Below are positions 46,991-57,369 of a stretch of 64,000 bases of DNA, one piece after another. The notes under the pieces are model-generated. The model was not told where the DNA came from. It did no database searches and was given only the letters and a program-made list of their open reading frames with translations. The first letter of the stretch is position 1, and each line of letters starts with the position of its first letter. Position numbers and translations under genes: made by a program. This stretch comes from Streptococcus suis (GTDB lineage: Bacteria; Bacillota; Bacilli; Lactobacillales; Streptococcaceae), in contig CP102145.1 in NCBI GenBank assembly GCA_024583055.1, positions 1,550,001-1,614,000 of the forward strand, given 5' to 3'.

Positions 46991-47943
46991 AAAAAACAGT
47001 AAGTAAACTTGCTCTAGCCACTCTTGTGATTGGCCTGGTTGGAGCACCGATGACAGCTGCCCATGCAGACATTCAGACAGATGTCATCAATGAAAAATGG
47101 GGCAAGCCAACCATGGTATATGGCGGTGGTTTGTCAGATGCTCAAGTGACGGAGGTCAATAGTCTACTCAATATCAAGAATATTGAAAATGTCAGCCGTC
47201 AAGTGGTGCAGGGTCAGGATATGGACCAATATTTAGGGACTTCTGGTGCAGATACAGCCTCGCTCTTTTCATCTGTTTTGGTGCAGAAGCAGGAGTCAGG
47301 CAAGGGAGTTGTCGTTGACATCAAGACACCGCAGAATATCACCCTCATTACCTCAACTCAGTATGCTAATGCGGCCATTACCGCGGGAGCGACAGATGTC
47401 TTGATTGACGTTGTAGCTCCCATTCAGGTGACAGGTGAGTCTGCCTTGACGGGTGTTTACAAGGCTTTGGAGGCTAATGGCGAAACGGTAGATCCTGAGC
47501 GGACAGTGGTTGCCCAGCAGGAATTGGAAACCGTTAATGAAGTGGCGACTGCCCACGCAGGTCAAGAAAATTTTGACAGCTCTGCCTTTGACAAGGCTAT
47601 CGCAGAAATCAAGACTGGCTTGGCAGAATACAAGGATTCTCAAGGTCAAATTGCCTCTGAGGACCAAATCAACACCATTATCAATGATGTCTTGAAACAA
47701 AATGGTCTGAATACAGTGATTACGGCTGATGAGATTTCCAAGCTGGTCACTTTTGCTAAAGCTTATCAGGAAACCAGTGCCATTGATTCGGAAGAAGTCG
47801 CTGCCCAGCTCAAGCAATTCAAGAGCCAGGCCGAGCAACAAATTTCAGATGCCTACAAAAATCTCCAGGATTCAGGCATTCTAGAGAAGATTGGTTCCTT
47901 CTTTGAGGGTCTTTGGAAGGGGCTTATCGGATTATTTTCATAA
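46987..47943 (+). CDS. DUF1002 family exported protein
   Basis: 318 residues. Signal peptide KTVSKLALATLVIGLVGAPMTAAHAD with a likely cleavage after AHA. Mature part begins with GKPTMVYGGGLSDAQVTEVNSLL, the DUF1002 (YpuA) signature, followed by a helical C terminus. Extracellular, function unknown. Overlaps the thioredoxin gene end. Confidence 0.88.
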   Translation: MKKTVSKLALATLVIGLVGAPMTAAHADIQTDVINEKWGKPTMVYGGGLSDAQVTEVNSLLNIKNIENVSRQVVQGQDMDQYLGTSGADTASLFSSVLVQKQESGKGVVVDIKTPQNITLITSTQYANAAITAGATDVLIDVVAPIQVTGESALTGVYKALEANGETVDPERTVVAQQELETVNEVATAHAGQENFDSSAFDKAIAEIKTGLAEYKDSQGQIASEDQINTIINDVLKQNGLNTVITADEISKLVTFAKAYQETSAIDSEEVAAQLKQFKSQAEQQISDAYKNLQDSGILEKIGSFFEGLWKGLIGLFS

Positions 47944-47961
47944 CATAGAAAAGGTTGATAA

Positions 47962-48585
47962 ATGATTTTTACATATAATAAAGAATATGTCGGTGATGTG
48001 CTCATGGTCATCGTGGCTGATGGCAAAGGACAAGATGTAACAGTTGAACGCAAGGGCAAGGTTGCGCGTGTCTATATCGAGGAGACGGGGCAGACGGTAG
48101 CTTGGAATATTTTTGAAGTGTCTAGTCTGATTGATTTGAGCGGAAATGGTCAGGTCTTCTTGACAGACGAGCAGATTGCAGTCTTGAATGCAGAATTGAG
48201 TCAAGAAGGTTTTGCGGAGAGTTTGGTCAATGACAAGGAACCAAAATTTGTGGTCGGTCAGATTGTGGAATTGACACCGCACCCAGACAGCGACCACCTC
48301 AATATTTGTCAAGTCAACGTTGGCAACAAAACGGTGCAAATCGTAGCTGGCGCACCAAACGCAGCCCAAGGCCTCAAAACCATTGTTGCCCTGCCAGGAG
48401 CTATGATACCGAGCGGTAGCTTGATTTTCCCTGGTAAACTCCGTGGCGAGGATAGCTTTGGTATGATGTGTAGTCCGCGTGAATTGGGCCTGCCAAACGC
48501 ACCGCAAGTTCGCGGTATTATCGAATTGGATGATAGCGCAGTCGTGGGCGATCCGTTTGAGCCTGCTAAACATTGGAAAAACTAA
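47962..48585 (+). CDS. ytpR: YtpR-type tRNA-binding domain protein
   Basis: 207 residues. C-terminal EMAP/OB tRNA-binding domain like the PheT N-terminus: VGQIVELTPHPDSDHLNICQVNVGNKTVQIVAGAPNA, MIPSGSLIFPGKLRGEDSFGMMCSPRELGL. Likely binds tRNA or structured RNA; exact role unknown. Last gene of the unit. Confidence 0.92.
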   Translation: MIFTYNKEYVGDVLMVIVADGKGQDVTVERKGKVARVYIEETGQTVAWNIFEVSSLIDLSGNGQVFLTDEQIAVLNAELSQEGFAESLVNDKEPKFVVGQIVELTPHPDSDHLNICQVNVGNKTVQIVAGAPNAAQGLKTIVALPGAMIPSGSLIFPGKLRGEDSFGMMCSPRELGLPNAPQVRGIIELDDSAVVGDPFEPAKHWKN

Positions 48586-48616
48586 AAAAGAATTGGTCGC
48601 GTGCCAATTCTTTTTA
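48586..48616 (+). terminator. Terminator after ytpR
   Basis: AAAAGAATTGG / CCAATTCTTTT with a 7-8 nt loop, then T. Confidence 0.85.
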
Positions 48617-48774
48617 GAACCTCCATTCACAAGAAAAGTATGTTTAGACAAGAGATAGTTTTTTGCCAATCAAGACCATTTTTTGATGGAATACTGACTG
48701 TATTTCGAGAAAAGCGAACGATGAGTGGCAGAAAACTAGCCTTGGCTAGAGATGCTGAGCTGTGAATGCAGGTT

Positions 48775-49545
48775 CTAGTATAGCCGTATTTGTTTTTCAA
48801 TGGCTTGCTCAACTTCTGGTGCCAAAGCTTGGTGTGATTTGAGTTGGAAATAGATGCTGGATAGAAATCGTTGAATATTGAGCCAACGGAAATACTCAAC
48901 CGGCTCTTGATTGGGGACATCTAATTGCTCCATCCATGTGACTAGGATTGAAGCCGAAACCTTTTGATTGAGGATGAGATAAACAGGTATCTGGGCCAAT
49001 CTCGTCTCTTCACCTGCTGAAAATGTGCTGTTTTGCTTGAGGCAGCAGTCTATAAGAGCTTGCCAAGCCTGCTCAAACTTGTCGGCTGGGAAGGCTTGGT
49101 GGCAGGTAGCAGCGAGGAGAAAATCCGCTCCATGTGCACCAGCATGTATCCAGCCCAGATTTTCATCGTAGCCACGCCAGTCATTTTCAAAAGTAAAAAT
49201 GTCCAAGGCTTGTTTAAAGAGGATTTGGAGCTGGCTGTTAGTCAGGAAATTCTGATAGTGAGGATGGTCCTCATCTATGCCTATAATCAAAGCATAGAGC
49301 AGGCTGGCAAAACTGCGAGTTAGACTATCTTGTGAGAGAAGTTGCCTTTGCTGGCTCTGTTCAAAAAGTTGCTGAGCCTGGTCTTTGCTAATGATTTCAT
49401 CCAGAAAAAGGTGGCAGAAACTGGCATAGACCAGCTGGTCACGAATGATAGGGTCAGGGTCGCCGATATGGTCTAAGAGCCAATTGATTTGCTCAGTGCT
49501 GTAATGTTCATTGCTTTCTAACTTTTTTTCTAAAATTTCTTTCAT
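48775..49545 (-). CDS. DUF2785 family protein
   Basis: 256 residues, all-helical and soluble. INWLLDHIGDPDPIIRDQLVYASFCHLF, then DENLGWIHAGAHGADFLLAAT are the DUF2785 landmarks. Function unknown. Divergent from ssbB, with 51 bp between the starts. The 160 bp after its stop (48616-48774) shows no gene. Confidence 0.85.
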   Translation of the reverse strand: MKEILEKKLESNEHYSTEQINWLLDHIGDPDPIIRDQLVYASFCHLFLDEIISKDQAQQLFEQSQQRQLLSQDSLTRSFASLLYALIIGIDEDHPHYQNFLTNSQLQILFKQALDIFTFENDWRGYDENLGWIHAGAHGADFLLAATCHQAFPADKFEQAWQALIDCCLKQNSTFSAGEETRLAQIPVYLILNQKVSASILVTWMEQLDVPNQEPVEYFRWLNIQRFLSSIYFQLKSHQALAPEVEQAIEKQIRLY

Positions 49546-49568
49546 TTTTTGTATTTTTTCCTTTCTTT

Positions 49569-49576
49569 TGCGAATA
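49569..49576 (+). promoter_or_regulatory. CIN/com-box of ssbB
   Basis: TGCGAATA, one change from TACGAATA, preceded by a T-rich tract and 20 bp before the ssbB ATG. This is the ComX promoter type. Confidence 0.75.
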
Positions 49577-49596
49577 GATAGGTAGGAGGATAAAAA

Positions 49597-49992
49597 ATGT
49601 ACAATAAAGTTATTCTAATTGGTCGTTTGACGGCCCAGCCTGAGTTGACGCAGACGCCGTCGGGAAAAAATTTAACCCGCGTTACAGTTGCTGTCAATCG
49701 TCGCTTCAAGACAGAGTCTGGTGAGCGCGAAGCGGATTTCATCAATATCATTTTCTGGGGTAAATTGGCTGAAACCCTGGTGTCCTACGGTAGCAAGGGC
49801 AGCTTGATTTCCCTTGACGGAGAGCTCCGTACTCGTAAATATGAAAAAGATGGTAATAACCATTATGTGACTGAAGTCCTTGGAAACAGTTTCCAGTTGC
49901 TCGAAAGTCGTGCCCAACGTGCCATGCGTGAAAATAATGCTGGTGAAGACCTGGCTGACCTGGTTCTAGAAGAGGAGGAACTACCCTTCTAA
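49597..49992 (+). CDS. ssbB: Competence-induced single-stranded DNA-binding protein SsbB
   Basis: 131 residues: OB domain MYNKVILIGRLTAQPELTQTPSGKNLTRVTVAVNRRF, FINIIFWGKLAETL, SLDGELRTRKYEKDGNNHYVTEVL, and a short acidic tail ending LEEEELPF. The shortened linker distinguishes SsbB from the replicative SsbA. It protects internalised DNA during transformation. Com-box upstream. Confidence 0.92.
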   Translation: MYNKVILIGRLTAQPELTQTPSGKNLTRVTVAVNRRFKTESGEREADFINIIFWGKLAETLVSYGSKGSLISLDGELRTRKYEKDGNNHYVTEVLGNSFQLLESRAQRAMRENNAGEDLADLVLEEEELPF

Positions 49993-50054
49993 CAGAAAGT
50001 GACAATTTTTTGACGTCTCAAATATTTTCCCTATAAATAATGTCTGGTAAATCG

Positions 50055-50095
50055 GTCCTAGGACTGATGATAGGATGTGAAAAGTCGTTTATACT
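50055..50095 (+). promoter_or_regulatory. Promoter of small RNA A with upstream dyad
   Basis: -10 TATACT (50090-50095). No -35, but GTCCTAGGAC-TGATG starts at 50055 and its GGAC begins exactly 29 bp before the -10. The same motif and spacing occur at small RNA B, so it is probably an activator site. Confidence 0.6.
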
Positions 50096-50100
50096 AATAT

Positions 50101-50157
50101 CAATCCTAAATATTTTTCATATCTCCTTAGAATGCCGGTGTAAGCTGGCATTTTTTG
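50101..50157 (+). ncRNA. Small RNA A (csRNA-like), ~57 nt
   Basis: Starts after TATACT, carries ATCCTAAATATTTTTCAT and ATCTCCTTA, and ends in a terminator AATGCCGGT-GTAA-GCTGGCATT-TTTT. The ATCTCCTTA is a perfect anti-Shine-Dalgarno, and the adjacent TTTTTCAT would cover AUGAAAAA, so it resembles the start-site-blocking csRNAs of pneumococcus. Confidence 0.65.
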
Positions 50158-50205
50158 CGTCTGACAACTGAGGGTACTTATTTTTATCCAAAAATGTGAG
50201 AATCA

Positions 50206-50246
50206 GTCTCAGGACGGATGTGAACAGTGTAGAATTCGGATATACT
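50206..50246 (+). promoter_or_regulatory. Promoter of small RNA B with upstream dyad
   Basis: -10 TATACT (50241-50246), with GTCTCAGGAC-GGATG at 50206-50220, GGAC again 29 bp before the -10. TCG is also conserved just upstream of the -10. Confidence 0.6.
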
Positions 50247-50251
50247 TAAGT

Positions 50252-50310
50252 CGATCCTAAATATTTTTCATAATCTCCTTAAAGAACGCTGGCGAAAGTT
50301 GGCGTTTTTT
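50252..50310 (+). ncRNA. Small RNA B (csRNA-like), ~58 nt
   Basis: Same body as RNA A: ATCCTAAATATTTTTCAT, one extra A, ATCTCCTTA. The terminator stem AACGCTGGC-GAAA-GTTGGCGTT-TTTT differs from that of A by compensated changes. It lies 3' to 3' with the minus-strand membrane protein gene. Confidence 0.65.
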
Positions 50311-50563
50311 AGCGCCCTTTTTTACGGTCATTCCACCATTCGAGAAGGATAACCATAATTGATAGAACAATCACACCATAGAAGAAAAAGATAAACCAGT
50401 GGGGATGTAGAAAAAAGACAATCCAAATGGCCCAGAGTAGGTAGGCGAAAATGATTTTTCCCAGGAAGTTTAATTTCCGTTTCAAAAACCATTCTAAAAA
50501 ACCTTCGTAGGTAGAATATCTGCTTTCCTGATAGTCTTTGTATAGATTTTTGAAGAATGTCAT
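50309..50563 (-). CDS. Small membrane protein, 84 aa, paralogue of 14275-14622
   Basis: TFFKNLYKDYQESRYSTYEGFLEWFLKRKLNFLG is a soluble head, followed by two hydrophobic spans (IIFAYLLWAIWIVFFL, WFIFFFYGVIVLSIMVILL) and a basic tail WNDRKKGR. The head shares the FF-L-Y-ESR-LEW-KRK pattern with the protein at 14.3 kb. RBS GGAGGT upstream, -10 TATACT on the minus strand near 50592-50587. Function unknown. Confidence 0.65.
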   Translation of the reverse strand: MTFFKNLYKDYQESRYSTYEGFLEWFLKRKLNFLGKIIFAYLLWAIWIVFFLHPHWFIFFFYGVIVLSIMVILLEWWNDRKKGR

Positions 50564-50667
50564 AGAGACCTCCTTTCCTAAGAAGAGTATAGCATATTCT
50601 CATAAGTAAGACTAGTTGGTTTTTCGTCCGACCTGGGACGGATTTTAAAAAACTTGGTAGAATTTTC

Positions 50668-50684
50668 TTGACTATTTTTGACCA
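50668..50684 (+). promoter_or_regulatory. CtsR operator over the groES -35
   Basis: Direct heptads CTTGACT-ATT-TTTGACC fit the CtsR consensus (complement of GGTCAAAnAnGGTCAAA). The first overlaps the -35 TTGACT; the -10 is TACAAT at 50691-50696. Confidence 0.75.
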
Positions 50685-50707
50685 AGTGATACAATAAGAA
50701 TTGTGAA

Positions 50708-50734
50708 TTAGCACTCGCGATGTCAGAGTGCTAA
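50708..50734 (+). promoter_or_regulatory. CIRCE operator (HrcA)
   Basis: Perfect TTAGCACTC-N9-GAGTGCTAA just downstream of the groES -10. Confidence 0.95.
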
Positions 50735-50753
50735 AAATGAAGGAGGCATTGAT

Positions 50754-51035
50754 ATGTTGAAACCATTAGGCGATCGCATCGTTGTAAAAATCGAAGAAAA
50801 AGAACAGACAGTAGGGGGCTTTGTCCTTGCAGGAACTAGCCAAGCAGCGACCAAAGAGGCGCAGGTCTTGGCGGTTGGTCAAGGAATTCGCACCTTGAAC
50901 GGAGAATTGATTGCACCGTCTGTGGCAGTCGGTGACAAGGTCTTGGTCGAGGCTCACGCTGGTCTGGAAGTCAAAGATGGCGAAGAAAAAGTGACTATTG
51001 TCCGTGAGGCGGATATTGTAGCAGTGGTTGAGTAA
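50754..51035 (+). CDS. groES: Co-chaperonin GroES
   Basis: 93 residues. [27 protein letters not shown], mobile loop region, [15 protein letters not shown]. Caps GroEL. RBS GGAGG. First gene of a heat-shock operon under CtsR and HrcA. Confidence 0.96.
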   Translation: MLKPLGDRIVVKIEEKEQTVGGFVLAGTSQAATKEAQVLAVGQGIRTLNGELIAPSVAVGDKVLVEAHAGLEVKDGEEKVTIVREADIVAVVE

Positions 51036-51043
51036 GATAGACT

Positions 51044-51394
51044 ATGAAAGAACAGCTAAGTGAGATTCTTCAGAATTTTTTGCAAGTTAGCACGTCCGGA
51101 AGCTGTATAACTGCCTGGGAACAAGGAAACCAGCAGCAAATTTGGTTTCAATTGACGTCAGACAATATGCTAAACTTAGCTCTTCCAATTAAGAAATCTT
51201 GGTTTCAATCCTTGGAAACAGTCTTGGCGCCCTTGTTAGATGGTATGACAATTTTGGATTATCGCTCCAAACGATATATTACTTTAGATGTAACGGAACA
51301 ATCACTAGAGCAAATTTGTGATTACCTTGTGGTCTACTTTGAATACTTTTTTGGGGATAATCTGATATTTTTATGGAAATTTGAAGAAATATAG
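51044..51394 (+). CDS. Unknown protein between groES and groEL, 116 aa
   Basis: MKEQLSEILQNFLQVSTSGSCITAW, then QQQIWFQLTSDNMLNLALPI and DYRSKRYITLDVTEQSLEQICDYLVVYFEYFFGDNLIFLWKFEEI. It looks like a small alpha/beta soluble protein, not a chaperonin fragment. It starts 8 nt after groES and ends 40 nt before groEL, in the same transcript, so it should be heat-induced. The RBS is weak. More AT-rich than groES/groEL. Family not recognised. Confidence 0.65.
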   Translation: MKEQLSEILQNFLQVSTSGSCITAWEQGNQQQIWFQLTSDNMLNLALPIKKSWFQSLETVLAPLLDGMTILDYRSKRYITLDVTEQSLEQICDYLVVYFEYFFGDNLIFLWKFEEI

Positions 51395-51404
51395 CACTTT
51401 ATAA

Positions 51405-53060
<1,656 letters not shown>

Positions 53061-53072
53061 AGAGAAACAAAT

Positions 53073-53103
53073 AAAAACTTGGTCACCTGGCCAAGTTTTT
53101 TGA
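53073..53103 (+). terminator. groESL terminator
   Basis: AAAAACTTGG / CCAAGTTTTT, 8-nt loop. Confidence 0.85.
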
Positions 53104-53166
53104 TACAGAGAAAATCCTTATCTGCCCCAGACGAGGAAAGTAGAGATTCATGGACATTGCCATGTC

Positions 53167-53694
53167 TTAGTCACAATCCAAATAAAAATAGATGTCAGCC
53201 TTGCTTTCTTGAGCAGTTCCTTTGTAGACCCTGGTATCTAGACCACCAATTTCAAAACCGACCTTTTGGTAAAATTGACAGGCGATGAGATTGTTGTCTT
53301 GAGCGATGGTATAAATTCCCTGGTAACCTTTTGACTGAGCAATTTCCTTGGCCTTGTCTATCAGCATGCTAGCCAGTCCTTGTTGGCGATAGTCTGCATA
53401 AACCTTTAGGTCGTGGAGGTAGATATACTTGAATAGCGGTTTTTGTAGGATAGCCAAGCCGACACATTTGTTGTCATCGTAGGCGCCGATGAAGATATGG
53501 CTATCCTGTATTTGTTCAAAATCGTAGTTTTCATCAGGAAAGGTCACCCATTCGGTTGACTCAAAAAGGACTGCTTGGCTGGACCAAGCCTGGTTCTGAT
53601 AGGATGGGATAAGCCGACCAATCAGAGGGAAGGGTTGATTGGGGATGTTGATATCTTGCTGGTTCTTGTGGGTGATTTCTTTAATGCTAATCAT
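53167..53694 (-). CDS. GNAT family N-acetyltransferase
   Basis: 175 residues from ATG 53694 (RBS GAGGACG); an upstream ATG at 53706 is less supported. Core IQKPLFKYIYLHDLKVYADYRQQGLASMLIDKAKEIAQSKGYQGIYTIAQDNNLIACQFYQKVGFEIGG is a complete GNAT motif A/B, close in style to aminoglycoside- or streptothricin-acetyltransferase-like proteins (DNNLIACQFYQKVGF). The substrate is not proven; calling resistance would be premature. Confidence 0.85.
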   Translation of the reverse strand: MISIKEITHKNQQDINIPNQPFPLIGRLIPSYQNQAWSSQAVLFESTEWVTFPDENYDFEQIQDSHIFIGAYDDNKCVGLAILQKPLFKYIYLHDLKVYADYRQQGLASMLIDKAKEIAQSKGYQGIYTIAQDNNLIACQFYQKVGFEIGGLDTRVYKGTAQESKADIYFYLDCD

Positions 53695-53840
53695 GTTCGT
53701 CCTCATTTTATGTTGATTGACCTATTATAGCATGTCATCACTTTTGACGGAAAGAGCGTGCATCTTGTTGATTGGCTAAAATATACCCTAGAGAGTTTTT
53801 TCTGTTACAATAGGATCATATTTTTTTGTGGAGGTGTCGG

Positions 53841-54689
53841 ATGAAGGTTGGTCTGGTTTTAGAGGGTGGCGGTATGCGTGGGCTCTACACGGCTGGTGTG
53901 CTAGATGCGTTTTTGGATGCAGGCATCAAGGTGGACGGGATTGTCAGTGTATCGGCTGGAGCGCTTTTTGGTGTCAATTTTCTATCCAAGCAACGTGGGA
54001 GAGCCCTCCGCTACAATAAGCGTTTTATCAAGGACAAGAACTATATGAGTTTGCGGTCTTGGTTGCTGACGGGTAATGTGGTCAACAAGGATTTTACCTC
54101 CTACAAAGTGCCTATGGAGCTGGATAAATTTGACCAAGAGGCCTTTGCCAAGTCCGGCGTGCCTTTCTATGTGACAGCGACCAATGTCGAAACAGGTCTG
54201 CCTGAGTATTACAAAATTGACCATGTTTTTGAGCAGATGGAGCTCTTGCGAGCCAGCTCGGCTCTTCCAGTGGTCTCAAAAATTGTCGAAGTTGATGGGA
54301 AAAAATATTTAGATGGAGGTCTTTCGGACTCCATCCCTGTGGACTTTGCTAGAAGCCTGGGGTTTGACAAATTGATTGTGATATTGACACAACCCATTGA
54401 TTACCGCAAGAAGCCCTCTAGCGGGCGGGTCTACCGCTTGCTTTACAAGAAATATCCCAAGTTTGTGGCGGTGGCTTCAAAACGTTACCAGCAGTACAAT
54501 GATACGGTTGAAAAGATTATCCAGTTGGAACATCAGGGTCAGGTTTTCGCAGTCCGCCCTCAAAAGCTGCTCGAAATAGGACGTTTGGAAAAAAATCCAG
54601 TCAAATTTGACGAGATTTATGGGCTTGGTCTGGCAGACGGGGAGAAAGCTGTGGCGGGATTGATGGGGTATTTGGGAAATGAAGAGTAA
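53841..54689 (+). CDS. Patatin-like phospholipase family protein
   Basis: 282 residues. Oxyanion loop LEGGGMRGLYTAGVLDAF, nucleophile motif VSVSAGALFG (Ser of SxSxG form) and catalytic Asp in DGGLSDSIP, so the Ser-Asp dyad is complete. Soluble lipid acyl hydrolase of unknown substrate. Start ATG 53841 with GGAGGTG. Confidence 0.9.
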   Translation: MKVGLVLEGGGMRGLYTAGVLDAFLDAGIKVDGIVSVSAGALFGVNFLSKQRGRALRYNKRFIKDKNYMSLRSWLLTGNVVNKDFTSYKVPMELDKFDQEAFAKSGVPFYVTATNVETGLPEYYKIDHVFEQMELLRASSALPVVSKIVEVDGKKYLDGGLSDSIPVDFARSLGFDKLIVILTQPIDYRKKPSSGRVYRLLYKKYPKFVAVASKRYQQYNDTVEKIIQLEHQGQVFAVRPQKLLEIGRLEKNPVKFDEIYGLGLADGEKAVAGLMGYLGNEE

Positions 54690-54691
54690 TG

Positions 54692-54725
54692 AGCAGGAAT
54701 CCCTCGTGATTTCTGCTTTTTTCTT
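54692..54725 (+). terminator. Terminator after the patatin gene
   Basis: AGCAGGAAT / ATTTCTGCT (one G-U) and T6. Confidence 0.8.
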
Positions 54726-54778
54726 TGCTTTATTCGTGATATAATAGTAAAGATAATTTATTGACATGGAGAAATGAC

Positions 54779-57280
54779 ATGAGCTTCTACAATCACAAGG
54801 AAATCGAGCCCAAATGGCAGGAATTTTGGGCAAAAAATCATACTTTTAAGACGGGAACAGATGCGGACAAGCCAAACTTTTATGCCCTAGATATGTTCCC
54901 TTATCCGTCTGGGGCGGGCTTGCACGTTGGTCACCCAGAGGGCTATACTGCGACCGACATTCTCAGCCGTTACAAGCGTGCCCAGGGCTACAACGTTCTT
55001 CACCCAATGGGCTGGGATGCCTTTGGTTTGCCAGCGGAGCAGTATGCTATGGATACGGGCAATGACCCAGCTGACTTTACAGCGGAAAATATCGCCAACT
55101 TCAAGCGTCAGATTAACGCCCTTGGTTTTTCTTACGACTGGGACCGCGAGGTCAATACGACTGACCCCAAATACTACAAGTGGACCCAGTGGATTTTTAC
55201 TAAGTTGTATGAAAAAGGCCTCGCCTACGAGGCAGAAGTGCCTGTCAACTGGGTAGAGGAATTAGGAACAGCTATCGCCAACGAAGAAGTCCTTCCTGAC
55301 GGAACGTCTGAACGTGGTGGTTATCCAGTTGTCCGCAAGCCAATGCGTCAATGGATGTTGAAAATCACTGCCTATGCGGAGCGTTTGCTTAATGACTTAG
55401 AAGAAGTTGATTGGCCAGAGTCTATCAAGGATATGCAACGCAACTGGATTGGCAAGTCAACCGGTGCCAATGTGACCTTCAAAATCAAGGACACAGATAA
55501 GGACTTCACAGTCTTTACTACTCGTCCTGACACCCTTTTCGGTGCCACCTACGCAGTTCTTGCTCCTGAGCATGACTTGGTAGATAGCATTACATCGCCT
55601 GAGCAGGCAGAAGCTGTGGCAGAATACAAACGCCAAGCCTCTCTCAAATCAGACCTGGCTCGTACTGACCTGGCTAAAGACAAGACAGGTGTCTGGACAG
55701 GTGCTTATGCCATCAACCCTGTCAACGGTAAAGAAATCCCAATCTGGATTGCGGACTATGTGTTGGCGAGCTACGGAACAGGTGCTATCATGGCTGTTCC
55801 TGCCCACGACGAGCGTGACTGGGAATTTGCCAAGCAGTTTAACTTGGACATCATTCCAGTTCTGGAAGGTGGAAATGTAGAAGAAGCACCTTATACAGAA
55901 GATGGTGCCCACATCAACTCCGACTTCCTAGATGGACTCAACAAGGAAGAAGCTATTGCCAAAATGGTGGCTTGGCTGGAAGAAAATGGTGTCGGTCAGG
56001 AGAAAATTTCTTACCGCCTCCGTGATTGGCTCTTCAGCCGTCAACGTTATTGGGGCGAGCCAATTCCAATCATCCACTGGGAAGACGGCACTTCCACAGC
56101 AGTCCCAGAAAATGAGTTACCTCTGGTATTGCCAAAAACCTCAGACATCAAGCCTTCAGGTACAGGTGAATCACCGCTTGCTAACCTGACTGACTGGTTG
56201 GAAGTGGTGCGTGAAGACGGGGTCAAAGGTCGCCGTGAGACCAACACTATGCCACAATGGGCGGGTTCTAGCTGGTACTACCTCCGCTATATCGACCCGC
56301 ACAATGACGAGAAATTGGCAGATGAGGAGCTTCTCAAAGCTTGGTTGCCAGTGGACATCTACATCGGTGGTGCCGAGCACGCAGTCCTTCACCTGCTCTA
56401 CGCTCGCTTCTGGCACAAGTTCCTCTATGACCTTGGCGTTGTGCCGACCAAAGAGCCATTCCAAAAACTCTTTAACCAGGGCATGATTTTGGGAACTAGC
56501 TACCGTGACAGCCGTGGCGCCCTTGTGGCGACTGACAAGGTGGAAAAACGCGACGGTTCCTTCTTCCACATCGAAACTGGTGAGGAGTTGGAGCAGGCAC
56601 CAGCTAAGATGTCTAAGTCTCTTAAAAACGTGGTTAATCCAGATGATGTGGTTGAGCAGTTCGGTGCGGATACCCTCCGTGTTTACGAGATGTTCATGGG
56701 CCCACTTGACGCGTCAATCGCTTGGTCAGAAGAAGGCCTCGAAGGTAGCCGTAAGTTCCTGGACCGTGTTTATCGCCTGCTTACAACGAAGGAAATTTCT
56801 TCGGGAAATAGCGGAGCGCTTGATAAAGTGTACCATGAAACTGTGAAGACGGTGACAGAGCATATTGAAGACTTGAAATTCAACACGGCTATCGCCCAGC
56901 TCATGATTTTTGTCAACGCTGCTAACAAAGAAGATAAGCTCTATGTTGACTACGCCAAAGGCTTTGTCCAATTGATTGCCCCATTTGCACCACACTTGGC
57001 AGAAGAACTCTGGCAGGGTCTTGCAAATACAGGCCAGTCAATCAGCTATGTCGCATGGCCAACATATGACGAAAGCAAGCTGGTAGAAAGCGAAGTGGAA
57101 ATCGTTGTCCAAATCAAGGGTAAAGTAAAAGCTCGCTTGACCGTAGCCAAAGACCTAGCACCAGCAGAACTCGAAAAAGTTGCCCTTGCAGACGAAAAAG
57201 TCCAAGCTGAAATCGCTGGGCAAACAGTGGTCAAGGTGATTAGTGTTCCGAATAAACTAGTTAATATTGTTGTGAAATAA
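54779..57280 (+). CDS. leuS: Leucyl-tRNA synthetase
   Basis: 833 residues. HIGH box in [17 protein letters not shown], class I Rossmann core, editing domain ([12 protein letters not shown]), zinc/leucine-specific insert region, KMSKS box in [11 protein letters not shown]. Complete with C-terminal NKLVNIVVK. The promoter upstream has TATAAT near 54740. No T-box leader is seen, although leuS is often T-box-controlled in other Firmicutes. Confidence 0.96.
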   Translation: MSFYNHKEIEPKWQEFWAKNHTFKTGTDADKPNFYALDMFPYPSGAGLHVGHPEGYTATDILSRYKRAQGYNVLHPMGWDAFGLPAEQYAMDTGNDPADFTAENIANFKRQINALGFSYDWDREVNTTDPKYYKWTQWIFTKLYEKGLAYEAEVPVNWVEELGTAIANEEVLPDGTSERGGYPVVRKPMRQWMLKITAYAERLLNDLEEVDWPESIKDMQRNWIGKSTGANVTFKIKDTDKDFTVFTTRPDTLFGATYAVLAPEHDLVDSITSPEQAEAVAEYKRQASLKSDLARTDLAKDKTGVWTGAYAINPVNGKEIPIWIADYVLASYGTGAIMAVPAHDERDWEFAKQFNLDIIPVLEGGNVEEAPYTEDGAHINSDFLDGLNKEEAIAKMVAWLEENGVGQEKISYRLRDWLFSRQRYWGEPIPIIHWEDGTSTAVPENELPLVLPKTSDIKPSGTGESPLANLTDWLEVVREDGVKGRRETNTMPQWAGSSWYYLRYIDPHNDEKLADEELLKAWLPVDIYIGGAEHAVLHLLYARFWHKFLYDLGVVPTKEPFQKLFNQGMILGTSYRDSRGALVATDKVEKRDGSFFHIETGEELEQAPAKMSKSLKNVVNPDDVVEQFGADTLRVYEMFMGPLDASIAWSEEGLEGSRKFLDRVYRLLTTKEISSGNSGALDKVYHETVKTVTEHIEDLKFNTAIAQLMIFVNAANKEDKLYVDYAKGFVQLIAPFAPHLAEELWQGLANTGQSISYVAWPTYDESKLVESEVEIVVQIKGKVKARLTVAKDLAPAELEKVALADEKVQAEIAGQTVVKVISVPNKLVNIVVK

Positions 57281-57307
57281 ACTCGCTTATTAGCCCTATT
57301 TCCGATT

Positions 57308-57335
57308 TACAACAGTCTATTCCTAGACTGTTGTA
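57308..57335. other. Perfect 12-bp inverted repeat after leuS
   Basis: TACAACAGTCTA-TTCC-TAGACTGTTGTA. No T run on either side; it lies between leuS and a second copy of the leuS tail. Confidence 0.6.
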
Positions 57336-57369
57336 TCCGAATAAATTAGTAAACGTCGTTGTGAAGTAA
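57331..57369 (+). pseudogene. Duplicated, recoded 3' end of leuS
   Basis: Reads PNKLVNVVVK-stop, against [14 protein letters not shown] at the leuS end 90 bp upstream, with several synonymous changes. The pattern fits an allele from a diverged relative left beside the resident end, rather than a recent tandem copy. Confidence 0.75.

Noticed and set aside
48616..48774. Possible gene or repeat between ytpR and DUF2785
   Set aside because: No start/RBS combination and no similarity to the structured repeat or other elements in the window.
53167..53694. Streptothricin or aminoglycoside resistance gene
   Set aside because: The GNAT core is similar in style only; specificity cannot be read, so it is left as a generic acetyltransferase.
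54690..54779. T-box leader for leuS
   Set aside because: Only ~50 nt between the likely promoter and start; no T-box sequence seen.
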